Notes under the pieces: generated by a model
Told to the model about the DNA's origin: nothing
Databases searched by the model: none
What the model saw: only the letters and a program-made list of their open reading frames with translations
Assembly: GCF_003696345.1 (NCBI RefSeq)
Contig: NZ_RFLX01000007.1
Location: 1 to 64,000 of the forward strand
Length of the DNA: 64,000 bases
Direction: 5' to 3'
Source: Teichococcus wenyumeiae
GTDB taxonomy: Bacteria > Pseudomonadota > Alphaproteobacteria > Acetobacterales > Acetobacteraceae
In this document: positions 17,350 to 25,868 of the stretch, piece by piece
How positions within the stretch are numbered: position 1 is the first letter of the stretch
How the letters are laid out: the number at the start of each line of letters is the position of its first letter
Position numbers and translations under genes: made by a program

Positions 17350-17470
17350 CAAGCGTGCCGCCATCCACCCTGTAGGCAGGATTTACGGATGCGCCACCGC
17401 AGCCGGAAGGCGGCAGCCTAAGGTCTTCATCATCAAGGTATTTTGTCATCGGCACGGTGCTTGCTTCCGC

Positions 17471-17487
17471 TATCGTTTCGATAACGA
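17471..17487. promoter_or_regulatory. Nested inverted repeats before the PEP-CTERM gene
   Basis: TATCG-TTT-CGATA (17471-17483) and TCGTT-TCGAT-AACGA (17473-17487) interlock 15 bp upstream of the ATG at 17502. Either dyad could be an operator placed to block initiation. TTGTCA at 17443-17448 is a possible -35 box, but no good -10 follows at standard spacing. Confidence 0.35.
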
Positions 17488-17501
17488 AAGGCACCATTCC
17501 G

Positions 17502-18149
17502 ATGAAACTGCTTACCGCGCTTTCCCTGGTCACAGGCCTTGCCATGGCGGCAGCCGGGCGGGCGGAAGCCGATGTCATCTATATCTTCACGCAGACCACG
17601 CCGACCTATACGAGCCCGGACAGCCCTTTTGCCTCCGGCCCCACTGTCGGCTTCGTCGGCAGCGCGCTGGTCGTCGTCACCGATGAAGCCGCCGCGAATG
17701 GCTTCAGCGTCCAGGGCAGTGCCAGCCCGCTGTCCACCCCCAGCATCGACGGGCTGCTGGCCCTGTCGGTAAGCCTGTTCAACGGCCCCTGGTACCCGCC
17801 GGTTCTTACCTACGACCTTGATGACTTCCTGACGCCTCGCTCCGGCGCGGTCGCCGGGAGGTTTCTTTTCGACCTGACGGCGGCCGCCGATGGCCTGCTG
17901 AACGGCACCATCTATGTCAACAACACCAATGACGAGATGCGGCTGACCTTCACGGGCGCGCCTGTCGTCAACGGCATGTTCAACAGCGATGGCGTTGGCG
18001 GCTGCTGGTATGGCGGCTGCACCTTCGCCGGCCAGCAGGTGGTGTACCGGACGTTGCCGCAGGTGGTGCCGGAGCCGGCATCCCTGGCCCTCTTCGGCGC
18101 CGGGATGGCCGGGCTCGCCCTGGCGCGCCGCCGCCGTGCCGGCTGCTAG
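17502..18149 (+). CDS. PEP-CTERM sorting-signal exported protein
   Basis: A 215-residue exported protein. A signal peptide (about 1-23) precedes a beta-rich body low in Cys and rich in Thr/Ser/Gly, and the C-terminus has the full PEP-CTERM signal: VPEPASLALFG, a short hydrophobic helix, then ARRRRAGC. Such proteins are processed by an exosortase and associated with exopolysaccharide; no exosortase is in this window. Body function is unknown. Base composition just upstream is lower in GC than average. The stop overlaps the EamA gene in a CTAG. Confidence 0.85.
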   Translation: MKLLTALSLVTGLAMAAAGRAEADVIYIFTQTTPTYTSPDSPFASGPTVGFVGSALVVVTDEAAANGFSVQGSASPLSTPSIDGLLALSVSLFNGPWYPPVLTYDLDDFLTPRSGAVAGRFLFDLTAAADGLLNGTIYVNNTNDEMRLTFTGAPVVNGMFNSDGVGGCWYGGCTFAGQQVVYRTLPQVVPEPASLALFGAGMAGLALARRRRAGC

Positions 18150-19120
18150 CCGGCAGCCACCGGGCGCGTGTCTCGCCACCACATGCCGAGGCCCGCGCCC
18201 ACCAGCGCCAGAATGCCCACGATGCTCCAGAAGTCCGGCCATTCCGCCCAGATCATGGCGCCGAGCAGCGTGGTCCAGACAATGCCGGAATATTCGAAGG
18301 GCGCCAGCAGCGTCGCCTCGCCGCTGCGATAGGCCGCCGTCATCAGCAGTTGCGCGAAGGCGGAGATGACGCCCACAGCCAGCAGCAGCGCCCATTGCCA
18401 GGGCTCCGGCCAGATCCATTCCGGCAGCGCCGCCAGCCCCCCCACCAGCGAGCCGCCGAAGGCGAACCAGAGCACGATGGTGGTGCCGGATTCACCGTTC
18501 TCCCCCATACGGCGGATGGTGATCATGGCCAGGGCCCAGCCCACCGCGCCCATCAGCACCACCAGCACCGGCACCAGCGGCAGGCCGGTCTCGCCGACGC
18601 CTTCCCAGGGCCGCAGCATCACCAGCACGCCGGCGAAGCCGAAGACCATGGGCAGCAGGCGGGAAGGCTTCAACTTCTCCCCCAGCATCGGCACGCAGAG
18701 CGCGGCCAGGAAGAAGGGCATGGTGAAGCCCAGCGCCGTGACGGTGGCCATGGGCAGGTGGATGTAGCCGTAGAAGCTGCCGAACATGCCCATCAGGCCA
18801 TAGATCACCCGCTGCACATGGGCGAAGGGCCGGCTGGTGGAGAGCATGGCCATCAGGCCGCCCGCCTGCCGCGCCCCCGCCATGGCCAGCGCCAGCAGCA
18901 CCGGGATGGCCAGCAGGTTGCGGAAGAAGATCACCTGCATCACCGGCACGCTGCCGTGCAGCGCCTTCACGCAGGCCGCGGCCACGGCGAAGGTTGCGGC
19001 GGCGCCCAGAACGCAGAGAATGGAGCGGCGGCGCGCGGCCTGCGCGCTGCGCTCCGCCGCGCGGCGCTCGTCTTCGGATGCGGCGGCGGAGGCAGGGTTT
19101 GAAAGGATGGCTGGCTGCAT
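18146..19120 (-). CDS. EamA/DMT family permease
   Basis: A 324-residue drug/metabolite transporter with about ten membrane helices and two internally similar EamA halves. Recognisable parts are RRRSILCVLGAAATFAVA, the TM3-4 segment FRNLLAIPVLLALAMAG, YGYIHLPMATVTALGFTMPF in the first repeat, and FEYSGIVWTTLLGAMIWAEW in the second. The start at 19120 (MQPAIL) is preceded by a weak site. Substrates of such RhaT/YedA-like exporters are often amino acids or metabolites; none can be named. Confidence 0.85.
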   Translation of the reverse strand: MQPAILSNPASAAASEDERRAAERSAQAARRRSILCVLGAAATFAVAAACVKALHGSVPVMQVIFFRNLLAIPVLLALAMAGARQAGGLMAMLSTSRPFAHVQRVIYGLMGMFGSFYGYIHLPMATVTALGFTMPFFLAALCVPMLGEKLKPSRLLPMVFGFAGVLVMLRPWEGVGETGLPLVPVLVVLMGAVGWALAMITIRRMGENGESGTTIVLWFAFGGSLVGGLAALPEWIWPEPWQWALLLAVGVISAFAQLLMTAAYRSGEATLLAPFEYSGIVWTTLLGAMIWAEWPDFWSIVGILALVGAGLGMWWRDTRPVAAG

Positions 19121-19159
19121 GTTCAGGAGATTCCGCCGCGACGTTACGGCCGCGGCCGC

Positions 19160-19801
19160 ATGAAGGCCAGACCGGCAAAGGCCCCGGTGGTGCCGCCGCA
19201 TCCGCTTTATGTGCCGGAAAGCGACGAGGTGGTCTGGGAAGGCCGCTTTCCGCTGCAGAAGGTGCGCTTCCGCTACCGCCGCTTCGACGGAACGCTCTCC
19301 GCCCCCCTGAACTGGGAGATGTGGCGGCGCGGCGATGCCGTGGCCATCCTGCCCTACGACCCCTGGAACCACCGCATCGCCATGATCGAGCAGTTCCGCC
19401 TGCCCATGCTGGCGGCGGGCGAGCACCCGATCTCGCGCGAAGTGCCCGCCGGGCTGCTGGAACCGGGCGAGGACCCCGGCGCCTGCGGCCTGCGGGAATT
19501 GCGGGAGGAAGCGGGGCTGGAGGCCGATATCCTGGCCGGCATGGGCAGCTACATGCTGGCCCAGGGCGCGACGGATGAGCGGGTGCATTTCTTTGCCGCC
19601 CGCGTGCGGCTTCCCGAACCCGGCGAGGGCTCTATCCTGGGCCTGGAGAGCGAAAGCGAGGAAACCCGCGTCCTGGTGCTGGGGGCCGATGAGGCCTTCG
19701 GCATGATGGCGCGCAACGAGATCCGCAATGCCTGTGGCGCCATCAGCCTGCTCTGGTTGCAGCTGAACGCCCCGCGCCTGCGGCAGGAATGGACGGCATG
19801 A
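19160..19801 (+). CDS. NUDIX hydrolase, ADP-ribose pyrophosphatase-like
   Basis: A 213-residue NUDIX enzyme. The Nudix box spans about 98-120 (GLLEPGE, then RELREEAGL), fitting GX5EX7REUXEEXGU exactly. The preceding NWEMWRRGDAVAILPYD and EQFRLPMLA strands resemble NudF-type ADP-ribose pyrophosphatases, which hydrolyse ADP-ribose to AMP and ribose-5-phosphate. Its stop overlaps the AlaX start (ATGA), so it heads a NUDIX-AlaX-sseA-metC run. Confidence 0.87.
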   Translation: MKARPAKAPVVPPHPLYVPESDEVVWEGRFPLQKVRFRYRRFDGTLSAPLNWEMWRRGDAVAILPYDPWNHRIAMIEQFRLPMLAAGEHPISREVPAGLLEPGEDPGACGLRELREEAGLEADILAGMGSYMLAQGATDERVHFFAARVRLPEPGEGSILGLESESEETRVLVLGADEAFGMMARNEIRNACGAISLLWLQLNAPRLRQEWTA

Positions 19802-20517
19802 GCACCGAGTTATTGTACCGCACCGACGCCTACGCGACCGAGGCCGAGGCCCGCGTGGTGTCCGCCGCGCCGGAAGGCGTGGTGCTGGACCGCACCCTCT
19901 TCTACGCCCGCGCCGGCGGCCAGCCCGGCGATGCCGGCACGCTGCGCTGGGATGGCGGCGAGATGGCGGTGTCGGAAGCGCTGAAGGGCGAGAACGGCAC
20001 GGTGCTGCACCTGCCGGCCGAGGGCGCCAGCCTGCCGCCCGTCGGCGCCACCGTCCGCATGGCGCTGGACTGGCCGCGCCGCCACCGGCTGATGCGCATG
20101 CATACCTCGCTGCATCTGCTGTGCAGCCTGATCCCCGGCGCCGGCGTCACCGGCGGGCAGATCGGCGCCGACCGTTCCCGCCTCGATTTCGACCTGCCGG
20201 AGCCGCCGACCAAGGAGGCGCTGACCGAGGGCCTGCGCGCCCTGGTCGCCGCCAACCACCCCGTGACCGAAAGCTGGGTGGACGAGGCGGAGCTGGATAC
20301 CAACCCCGGCCTGGTCCGCACCCTCTCCGTGAAGCCGCCGCGCGGCGCGGGGGTGGTGCGGCTGGTGCGGATCGGCGAGGGTGAGGCGCCGGTGGACCTG
20401 CAGCCCTGCGGCGGTACGCATGTGCGCGCGACGGGCGAGATCGGCACCGTCACCGTCACCAAGCTCGAGAACAAGGGCAAGCAGAACCGGCGGGTCTATC
20501 TGGTGCTGGAGGATTGA
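19798..20517 (+). CDS. Alanyl-tRNA editing protein AlaX
   Basis: A stand-alone trans-editing domain related to the AlaRS editing domain; it deacylates Ser- or Gly-tRNA(Ala). The 239-residue product has the zinc ligands H102 and H106 (MHTSLHLL) plus C204 and H208 (CGGTH), and the entry motif FYARAGGQPGD. The start at 19798 forms an ATGA overlap with the NUDIX gene; an in-frame ATG three codons upstream is possible. The length suits a type II AlaX. Confidence 0.9.
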   Translation: MSTELLYRTDAYATEAEARVVSAAPEGVVLDRTLFYARAGGQPGDAGTLRWDGGEMAVSEALKGENGTVLHLPAEGASLPPVGATVRMALDWPRRHRLMRMHTSLHLLCSLIPGAGVTGGQIGADRSRLDFDLPEPPTKEALTEGLRALVAANHPVTESWVDEAELDTNPGLVRTLSVKPPRGAGVVRLVRIGEGEAPVDLQPCGGTHVRATGEIGTVTVTKLENKGKQNRRVYLVLED

Positions 20518-20522
20518 GCGCG

Positions 20523-21365
20523 ATGCAGGAACTGGTTTCCGCCGAATGGCTGCGGGGCGAGATCGGCGCCCCCGATCTGGTGGTCTTCGATGCCACCTAC
20601 TACCTGCCGAACGAGCCGCAGGATGCCCGCGCGCTGTTCGCGCAGGCGCATGTCCCCGGCGCCCGCTTCTTCGATGTCAACGAGGTCGCGGACCCCGAGA
20701 CCAACCTGCCGCACATGGCCCCCACCCCTGGCCGCGCCGAGCGGCTGCTGGGCCAGCTCGGCATCGGCAATGACAGCCGCGTCGTGTTCTACGACCAGAA
20801 GGGCCTCTTCTCGGCCGCGCGCGGCTGGTGGCTGCTGCGGCTCTTCGGGCATGAGAAGGTGGCGGTGCTGGATGGCGGGTTGCCGAAGTGGCGCGAGGCC
20901 GGCGCCCCGCTGGAGAGCGGCGAGGCCCCTGCCCCCGCGCCGCGGCACTTCTGGGCCGATTTCGTGGCCCGCCGCCTGGCCGGCATCGGCGACGTGAAGC
21001 GCGTGGTGGCCGACCGCTCGGCCCAGATCATCGACGCACGCAGCACCGGGCGCTTCGACGGCACGGCGCCGGAGCCGCGGCCGGGTCTGCCTTCCGGCCA
21101 CATGCCCGGCGCCTGCAGCGTGCCCGCCACCGCCCTGCTGGCGCCCGACCAGACCATGCTGCCGCCGGAGCAGTTGCGCGCGCTCTTCGCCAAGGCGGGC
21201 GTGGATGGCTCCAAGCCGCTGATCACCTCCTGCGGCACGGGCATCACCGCCTGCGTCGTCGCCCTGGGGCTGGTGCATGCCGGCCTGCCCGAGCCTGCCG
21301 TCTATGACGGTTCCTGGACCGAATGGGCCGCCCGGCCCGAAACCGCGAAAGAGACATCCGCCTGA
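20523..21365 (+). CDS. sseA: 3-mercaptopyruvate sulfurtransferase
   Basis: Transfers sulfur from 3-mercaptopyruvate to thiols or cyanide. The 280-residue protein has two rhodanese domains; the second carries the active-site loop CGTGITA with nucleophile C237, which is the MST type (CG[ST]GxT) rather than the CRKGVT loop of thiosulfate-specific rhodanese. The ATG at 20523 has GGAGG upstream. The stop and the metC start share one base (TGATG), linking cysteine sulfur transfer to cystathionine cleavage. Confidence 0.93.
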   Translation: MQELVSAEWLRGEIGAPDLVVFDATYYLPNEPQDARALFAQAHVPGARFFDVNEVADPETNLPHMAPTPGRAERLLGQLGIGNDSRVVFYDQKGLFSAARGWWLLRLFGHEKVAVLDGGLPKWREAGAPLESGEAPAPAPRHFWADFVARRLAGIGDVKRVVADRSAQIIDARSTGRFDGTAPEPRPGLPSGHMPGACSVPATALLAPDQTMLPPEQLRALFAKAGVDGSKPLITSCGTGITACVVALGLVHAGLPEPAVYDGSWTEWAARPETAKETSA

Positions 21366-22570
21366 TGCCTGACGATCTCCATTCCAAGACCCGGCGCGGC
21401 TTCGGCACCCAGGTCACGCATGTCAGCCGCCCCGGTGTCCGCAACCACGGCTTCGTCAATGGCGCCGTGCATCGCGGCTCCACCGTGCTCTATCCCTCCT
21501 GCGAGGCGCGCGGCAGCATCAACGCGGCGGGCTTCGAGAAGCACGCGCTGACCTATGGCACCTCCGGTGGGCCCACGCATTTCGCGCTGGAGGATGCCAT
21601 CGCCGAGGTGGAGGGCGGCACGCGCTGCCTGATCGTCGGCACCGGCCTCGCCGCCTGCGCGGTGCCGCTGCTGGCCTATCTGAAGGCCGGCGACCACTGC
21701 CTGATCCCCGACAGCGCCTATGGCCCGACCCGCCGCCTGGCCGATGGGCTGATGGCCGGCTGGGGCATCGAGACCACCTATTACGACCCTGGCATCGATG
21801 CCGAGGGCCTGAAGGCGCTGATGCGCCCCAACACCAAGGTGCTCTATACCGAGAGCCCCGGCAGCCACACCTTCGAGATGCAGGACATCCCGGCCCTGGC
21901 CGCCGTGGCCCATGCCGGCGGCGCCAAGGTGCTGATGGACAACACCTGGGGCATCCATCACTTCCAGCCCTTCCAGCACGGCGTCGATGTCTCGATCCAG
22001 GCGCTGACCAAGTATGTCGGCGGCCATTCCGACGTGCTGCTGGGCAGCGTGACGGTGAATTCCGAGGAAGACTGGCGCATCATCGCCGGCGCCGGCCGCT
22101 TCATGGGCCATTACGCCAGCCCGGACGACTGCTGGCTGGCGCTGCGCGGGCTGCGCACCATGGCGGTGCGGCTGAAGCACCAGGAAGCCGCTGGGCTGGA
22201 GGTGGCCCGCTGGTTCGAGGGGCGGCCGGAAGTGCTCCGCGTGCTGCACCCCGCCCTGCCCAGCCACCCGCAGCATGCGCTGTGGAAGCGGGACTTCACC
22301 GGCGCCTGCTCCCTCTTCGGCGTGGTGTTCCAGCCGCGCTACAGCGCCGCGCAGCTCGATGCCATGGTGGATGGGCTGAAGCTGTTCGGCATCGGCGCCT
22401 CCTGGGGCGGGTACGAAAGCCTGGCGCTGCCCACCACCGGCTACATCACCCGCACCGCCACCAGCACCGAGCTGCTGGGCGGGCCGGCCGTGCGCTTCCA
22501 TATCGGCCTGGAGGATACCGCCGACCTGATCGCGGACCTGGACAGCGCACTGGCCACACTGCCACGCTGA
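21365..22570 (+). CDS. metC: Cystathionine beta-lyase
   Basis: PLP enzyme of the Cys/Met metabolism family that cleaves cystathionine to homocysteine, pyruvate and ammonia. The 401-residue product has RPGVRNHGFVNGAVHRGST near its start, LTYGTSGGPTHFALEDAIAE, and the PLP lysine K216 in ALTKYVGGHSD. The block YASPDDCWLALRGLRTM is typical of MetC. Translationally coupled to sseA. It is followed within 10 nt by a strong hairpin, so the NUDIX-AlaX-sseA-metC unit ends here. Confidence 0.92.
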   Translation: MPDDLHSKTRRGFGTQVTHVSRPGVRNHGFVNGAVHRGSTVLYPSCEARGSINAAGFEKHALTYGTSGGPTHFALEDAIAEVEGGTRCLIVGTGLAACAVPLLAYLKAGDHCLIPDSAYGPTRRLADGLMAGWGIETTYYDPGIDAEGLKALMRPNTKVLYTESPGSHTFEMQDIPALAAVAHAGGAKVLMDNTWGIHHFQPFQHGVDVSIQALTKYVGGHSDVLLGSVTVNSEEDWRIIAGAGRFMGHYASPDDCWLALRGLRTMAVRLKHQEAAGLEVARWFEGRPEVLRVLHPALPSHPQHALWKRDFTGACSLFGVVFQPRYSAAQLDAMVDGLKLFGIGASWGGYESLALPTTGYITRTATSTELLGGPAVRFHIGLEDTADLIADLDSALATLPR

Positions 22571-22576
22571 GGCTTC

Positions 22577-22605
22577 CCGGGCGGGGCATGCCCAGCCCCG
22601 CCCGG
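22577..22605 (+). terminator. Terminator-like hairpin after metC
   Basis: CCGGGCGGGGC (22577-22587) and GCCCCGCCCGG (22595-22605) form a perfect 11-bp stem with a 7-nt loop. CACCACTTTGTTAA follows, so the T-run is poor but the stem is very strong. It ends the metC transcript or stabilises it. Confidence 0.72.
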
Positions 22606-22694
22606 CACCACTTTGTTAAAATTGCGGCTTGAACCTCGCAACTTGGCGAGACCTGGCAGGGTTAAGGGATGCCCTCTCAGCCAGGAATTCTCCC

Positions 22695-24851
22695 GTGCCC
22701 CCGTCGATCAATCAGTCTCGCGTCATGCAAGGCCGCCCGAACCCCCTGGGCGCCACCTGGACCGGCCTGGGCGTCAATTTCGCCCTCTTCTCCGCCAATG
22801 CCACCAAGGTCGAGCTCTGCCTCTTCGACTCCTCTGGAGAGACGGAGCTGGAGCGGATCGAGCTGCCGGAATACACCAACGAGGTCTTCCACGGCTTCCT
22901 GCCGGACGCGCGCCCCGGCACGATCTATGCCTACCGTGTCCATGGCCCCTATGCGCCGGAGGAAGGGCACCGCTTCAACCCCAACAAGCTGCTGCTGGAC
23001 CCTTACGCGCTGAGCCATGTGGGCGACCTGAAGTGGGACCACGCCCTGTTCGGCTACACGATCGGCCACAAGGACGAGGACCTCTCCTTCGACGAGCGCG
23101 ACAGCGCCCGCTTCATGCCCAAGTGCCGCGTGGTGGACCCCGCCTTCACCTGGGGCAACGACCGCCGCCTGCGCATCCCCTGGGAGCGGACGCTCTTCTA
23201 CGAGACGCATGTGAAGGGCGCCACCAAGCTGAACCCGGTGGTGCCGGAGGAGATGCGCGGCACCTATGCCGGGCTGGCGCACCAAGATGTCATCAAGCAC
23301 ATCAAGTCGCTCGGCGTGACATCGGTGGAGCTGCTGCCGATCCAGTTCTTCCTGAACGACGACTACCTGCTGCAGAAGGGGCTGACCAACTACTGGGGCT
23401 ATAACTCCCTCGGCTTCTTCGCCCCCGCGCGGCGCTATGCGCGCACGCCGGATTTCGCCTTCGCCGAGTTCAAGGAAATGGTGGCGCGCCTGCATGATGC
23501 CGGGCTCGAGGTCATCATGGACGTGGTCTACAACCACACGGCCGAGGGCAATGAGCGCGGCGCCACGCTCTCCTTCAAGGGCATCGACAACGCCAGCTAC
23601 TACCGCCTGCTGCCGGACCAGAAGCGCTACTACATCAACGACACCGGCACCGGGAACACCGTCAATCTTTCCAATGCCCATGTGCTGCAGATGGTGATGG
23701 ACAGCCTGCGCTACTGGGTCAACGAGATGCATGTCGATGGCTTCCGCTTCGACCTCGGCACCATCCTGGCGCGCGAGCCGGGCGGCTTCGACACCCAGTC
23801 CGCCTTCCTGAAGGCCTGCATGCAGGACCCGGTGCTGTCGGATGTGAAGCTGATCGCCGAGCCCTGGGATATTGGCCCTGGCGGCTACCAGGTCGGCAAT
23901 TTCGCGCCGGGCTGGGCGGAATGGAACGACAAGTACCGCGACACCGTGCGCGGCTTCTGGGTGGGCGAGGAAGGCGCGGCCGCCGATCTCGGCAACCGCC
24001 TCTCCGGCTCCGCCGACCTCTTCGACCACAACGGCCGCAAGCCCTGGGCCAGCGTGAACTTCCTGGCCGCCCATGACGGTTTCACGCTGAACGACCTCGT
24101 CAGCTACAACGAGAAGCACAACGAGGCGAATGGCGAGGAGAACCGGGACGGCCATTCCCACAACCGTTCCTTCAACTACGGCGTCGAGGGCCCGACCGAC
24201 GACCCCGAGATCAACGAGGTGCGGGAGCGGCAGATCCGCAACATGCTCGGCACCCTGTATCTCTCCCAGGGCACGCCGATGCTGCTGGCGGGCGACGAGT
24301 TCGGCCGCACCCAGCAGGGCAACAACAATGCCTATTGCCAGGACAACGAGATCTCCTGGCTGGACTGGGACTGGAAGGACAAGGGCGAGCGGCTGGTTGC
24401 CTTCACCCAGAAGCTGGCGACGCTGCGGGCGCGCTTCCCCATCCTGCGCCGTGGCCGCTTCCTGTCCGGCGATTTCCATGAGGCCAGCGGCAGCAAGGCG
24501 CTATCCTGGTGGAAGCCCTCGGGCGAGGAAATGGAGTCGGATGACTGGAACGACCCCAACACCAAGTGCTTCGCCCGCATGCTGGACGGCCGCGCGCAGG
24601 AAAGCGGCATCCGTGTCGCCGCGCATGACGAGACGATCCTGACCATCCTGAACGCGCATCACGAGGCGGTGGAATTCATCCTGCCGCCGGTGCCTGAGGG
24701 CGTGGCCTGGGTGCGGCTGCTGGATACCAACATCGTCGGCGAGGAGGAGGACGAGGAACCCGCCTTCAAGATCGGCGAGAGCTACACCGTCACCGGCCGC
24801 TCCCTGCTGCTCTTCCGCCTGCGGACGCAGCGGCGGCGCCCGGCCGCCTGA
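22695..24851 (+). CDS. glgX: Glycogen debranching enzyme GlgX
   Basis: A GH13 isoamylase-type enzyme that removes short alpha-1,6 branches from phosphorylase-limit glycogen. The 718-residue product has an N-terminal CBM48-like domain (about 10-110, PLGATWTGLGVNFALFS) and the barrel motifs DVVYNHT, DGFRFDLGT (nucleophile Asp), LIAEPWD (acid/base Glu) and AAHDGFTL. The start is ambiguous: GTG 22695 has AGGAA upstream, ATG 22725 is also possible and TTG 22629 less so. No other glg or tre gene is adjacent. It follows a terminator-like hairpin and so has its own promoter, perhaps in the TTGTTAAAATT tract near 22613. Confidence 0.92.
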   Translation: MPPSINQSRVMQGRPNPLGATWTGLGVNFALFSANATKVELCLFDSSGETELERIELPEYTNEVFHGFLPDARPGTIYAYRVHGPYAPEEGHRFNPNKLLLDPYALSHVGDLKWDHALFGYTIGHKDEDLSFDERDSARFMPKCRVVDPAFTWGNDRRLRIPWERTLFYETHVKGATKLNPVVPEEMRGTYAGLAHQDVIKHIKSLGVTSVELLPIQFFLNDDYLLQKGLTNYWGYNSLGFFAPARRYARTPDFAFAEFKEMVARLHDAGLEVIMDVVYNHTAEGNERGATLSFKGIDNASYYRLLPDQKRYYINDTGTGNTVNLSNAHVLQMVMDSLRYWVNEMHVDGFRFDLGTILAREPGGFDTQSAFLKACMQDPVLSDVKLIAEPWDIGPGGYQVGNFAPGWAEWNDKYRDTVRGFWVGEEGAAADLGNRLSGSADLFDHNGRKPWASVNFLAAHDGFTLNDLVSYNEKHNEANGEENRDGHSHNRSFNYGVEGPTDDPEINEVRERQIRNMLGTLYLSQGTPMLLAGDEFGRTQQGNNNAYCQDNEISWLDWDWKDKGERLVAFTQKLATLRARFPILRRGRFLSGDFHEASGSKALSWWKPSGEEMESDDWNDPNTKCFARMLDGRAQESGIRVAAHDETILTILNAHHEAVEFILPPVPEGVAWVRLLDTNIVGEEEDEEPAFKIGESYTVTGRSLLLFRLRTQRRRPAA

Positions 24852-24872
24852 GGCGCCACCGCCTGCGCCGCC

Positions 24873-25385
24873 TCAGCCCTTGGCGGCGCAGGCGGCGCAG
24901 CGGCCCTCGATCTCGACGGTGGCATGAACGGCGGTGAAGCCGGCCTTTGCCGCCGCCTCGGCCACGGCATGGGCGACGCCGTGGTCGCTGACTTCCAGCG
25001 TCAGGCCGCAATCGCGGCAGATCAGGAACTGGTGCGGGTGCGCGTGGCCGTGGTGGTCATGGTCATGCCCGGCCTCGACGCAGCCGACGAAAGCGTTCAG
25101 CCGCTCCACCTTGTGGATCAGCCCCTGCTCCAGCAGGAAATCCAGCGCCCGATACACCGTGGGCGGCGCGGCGCCCGGCCGCTGCGCCTTCAGCTTGTCC
25201 AGCAGCGCATAGGCGCCCAGCGGCTGCTCAGCTTCCAGCACCAGGGCCAGCACCTGCCGCCGCAGCGCCGTCAGTTGCGCCCCGGCGCGGGCGCAGCGGG
25301 TATCGGCCACCTCCAGCGCATGACGCACCGATGCCGGCAGCATCGCTTCCGCCGCCTCGCCCGTGCTGCCCTGCCCTGCTGCCAT
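24873..25385 (-). CDS. zur: Zinc uptake regulator, Fur family
   Basis: A 170-residue Fur-family repressor. It has the winged-helix segment LTALRRQVLALVLEAEQPLGA with PPTVYRALDFLLEQGLIHK, a His-rich regulatory/zinc stretch (HDHDHHGHAHPHQF), the structural CRDC pair and a second CAAC pair at the C-terminus. The Zur call over Fur rests on these Cys pairs and on the divergent COG0523 gene. I start at ATG 25385 because GGAGA stands 7 nt upstream; ATG 25391 and TTG 25409 are in frame. The Zur-box-like dyad at 25412-25424 is immediately upstream, implying autoregulation. Confidence 0.87.
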   Translation of the reverse strand: MAAGQGSTGEAAEAMLPASVRHALEVADTRCARAGAQLTALRRQVLALVLEAEQPLGAYALLDKLKAQRPGAAPPTVYRALDFLLEQGLIHKVERLNAFVGCVEAGHDHDHHGHAHPHQFLICRDCGLTLEVSDHGVAHAVAEAAAKAGFTAVHATVEIEGRCAACAAKG

Positions 25386-25411
25386 GCCCATTCTCCGCTG
25401 CCCGTCCAACC

Positions 25412-25424
25412 GTTATATAGTAAC
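25412..25424. promoter_or_regulatory. Zur box overlapping the hisI promoter
   Basis: GTTATATAGTAAC is an inverted repeat (GTTA/TAAC arms) close to the GTTATA-N-TATAAC type boxes known for alphaproteobacterial Zur. It contains TATAGT (25416-25421), one base from the -10 consensus, which would place the transcription start at or beside the A of the hisI ATG (25428). Zur bound here would cover the -10 box of hisI and lie just upstream of zur. Assignment is by motif and gene context, not by a scan. Confidence 0.72.
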
Positions 25425-25427
25425 ACC

Positions 25428-25868
25428 ATGTCCAGCACCGATACCGGCACCGCCGTCACAGACCCCGCCGCCCGCGCCCGCTTCCTGGCCGCTGTCCGCT
25501 TCGACGATCGCGGGCTGGTGCCCGTCATCGCCCAGGCCCATGGCACCGGGGAGGTGCTGATGATGGCCTGGGCCAATGCCACGGCGCTGGAGGAAACCCT
25601 CGCCACCGGACGTGTCGTCTATTTCAGCCGCAGCCGCAACGCGCTGTGGCGGAAGGGCGAGACCTCCGGCCAGGTGCAATATCTGGTGGACCTGCGGCTG
25701 GATTGCGATGGCGACACCGTCCTGGCCCTGGTGGAGCAGACCGGCGTGGCCTGCCATACCGGCCGCCGCTCCTGCTTCTTCCAGGTGCTGCGGGAGGGCG
25801 AGCTGACCGCCATCACCGCGCCGGAAGCGGACCCTGAGGCGCTGTATGGCCACAAGCATGGCCATTGA
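25428..25868 (+). CDS. hisI: Phosphoribosyl-AMP cyclohydrolase, Zur-linked copy
   Basis: Hydrolyses the ring of phosphoribosyl-AMP in histidine synthesis. The 146-residue protein keeps the metal residues of the family: D92-C93-D94-G-D96, C108 and C115, with WRKGETSGQ as substrate loop. It is not in a his operon but next to zur and a COG0523 GTPase. HisI paralogues are known members of zinc-limitation regulons, where they are thought to keep histidine synthesis running. The ATG at 25428 has no ribosome binding site and only 3 nt separate it from the Zur dyad, so the message is probably leaderless. Confidence 0.88.
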   Translation: MSSTDTGTAVTDPAARARFLAAVRFDDRGLVPVIAQAHGTGEVLMMAWANATALEETLATGRVVYFSRSRNALWRKGETSGQVQYLVDLRLDCDGDTVLALVEQTGVACHTGRRSCFFQVLREGELTAITAPEADPEALYGHKHGH

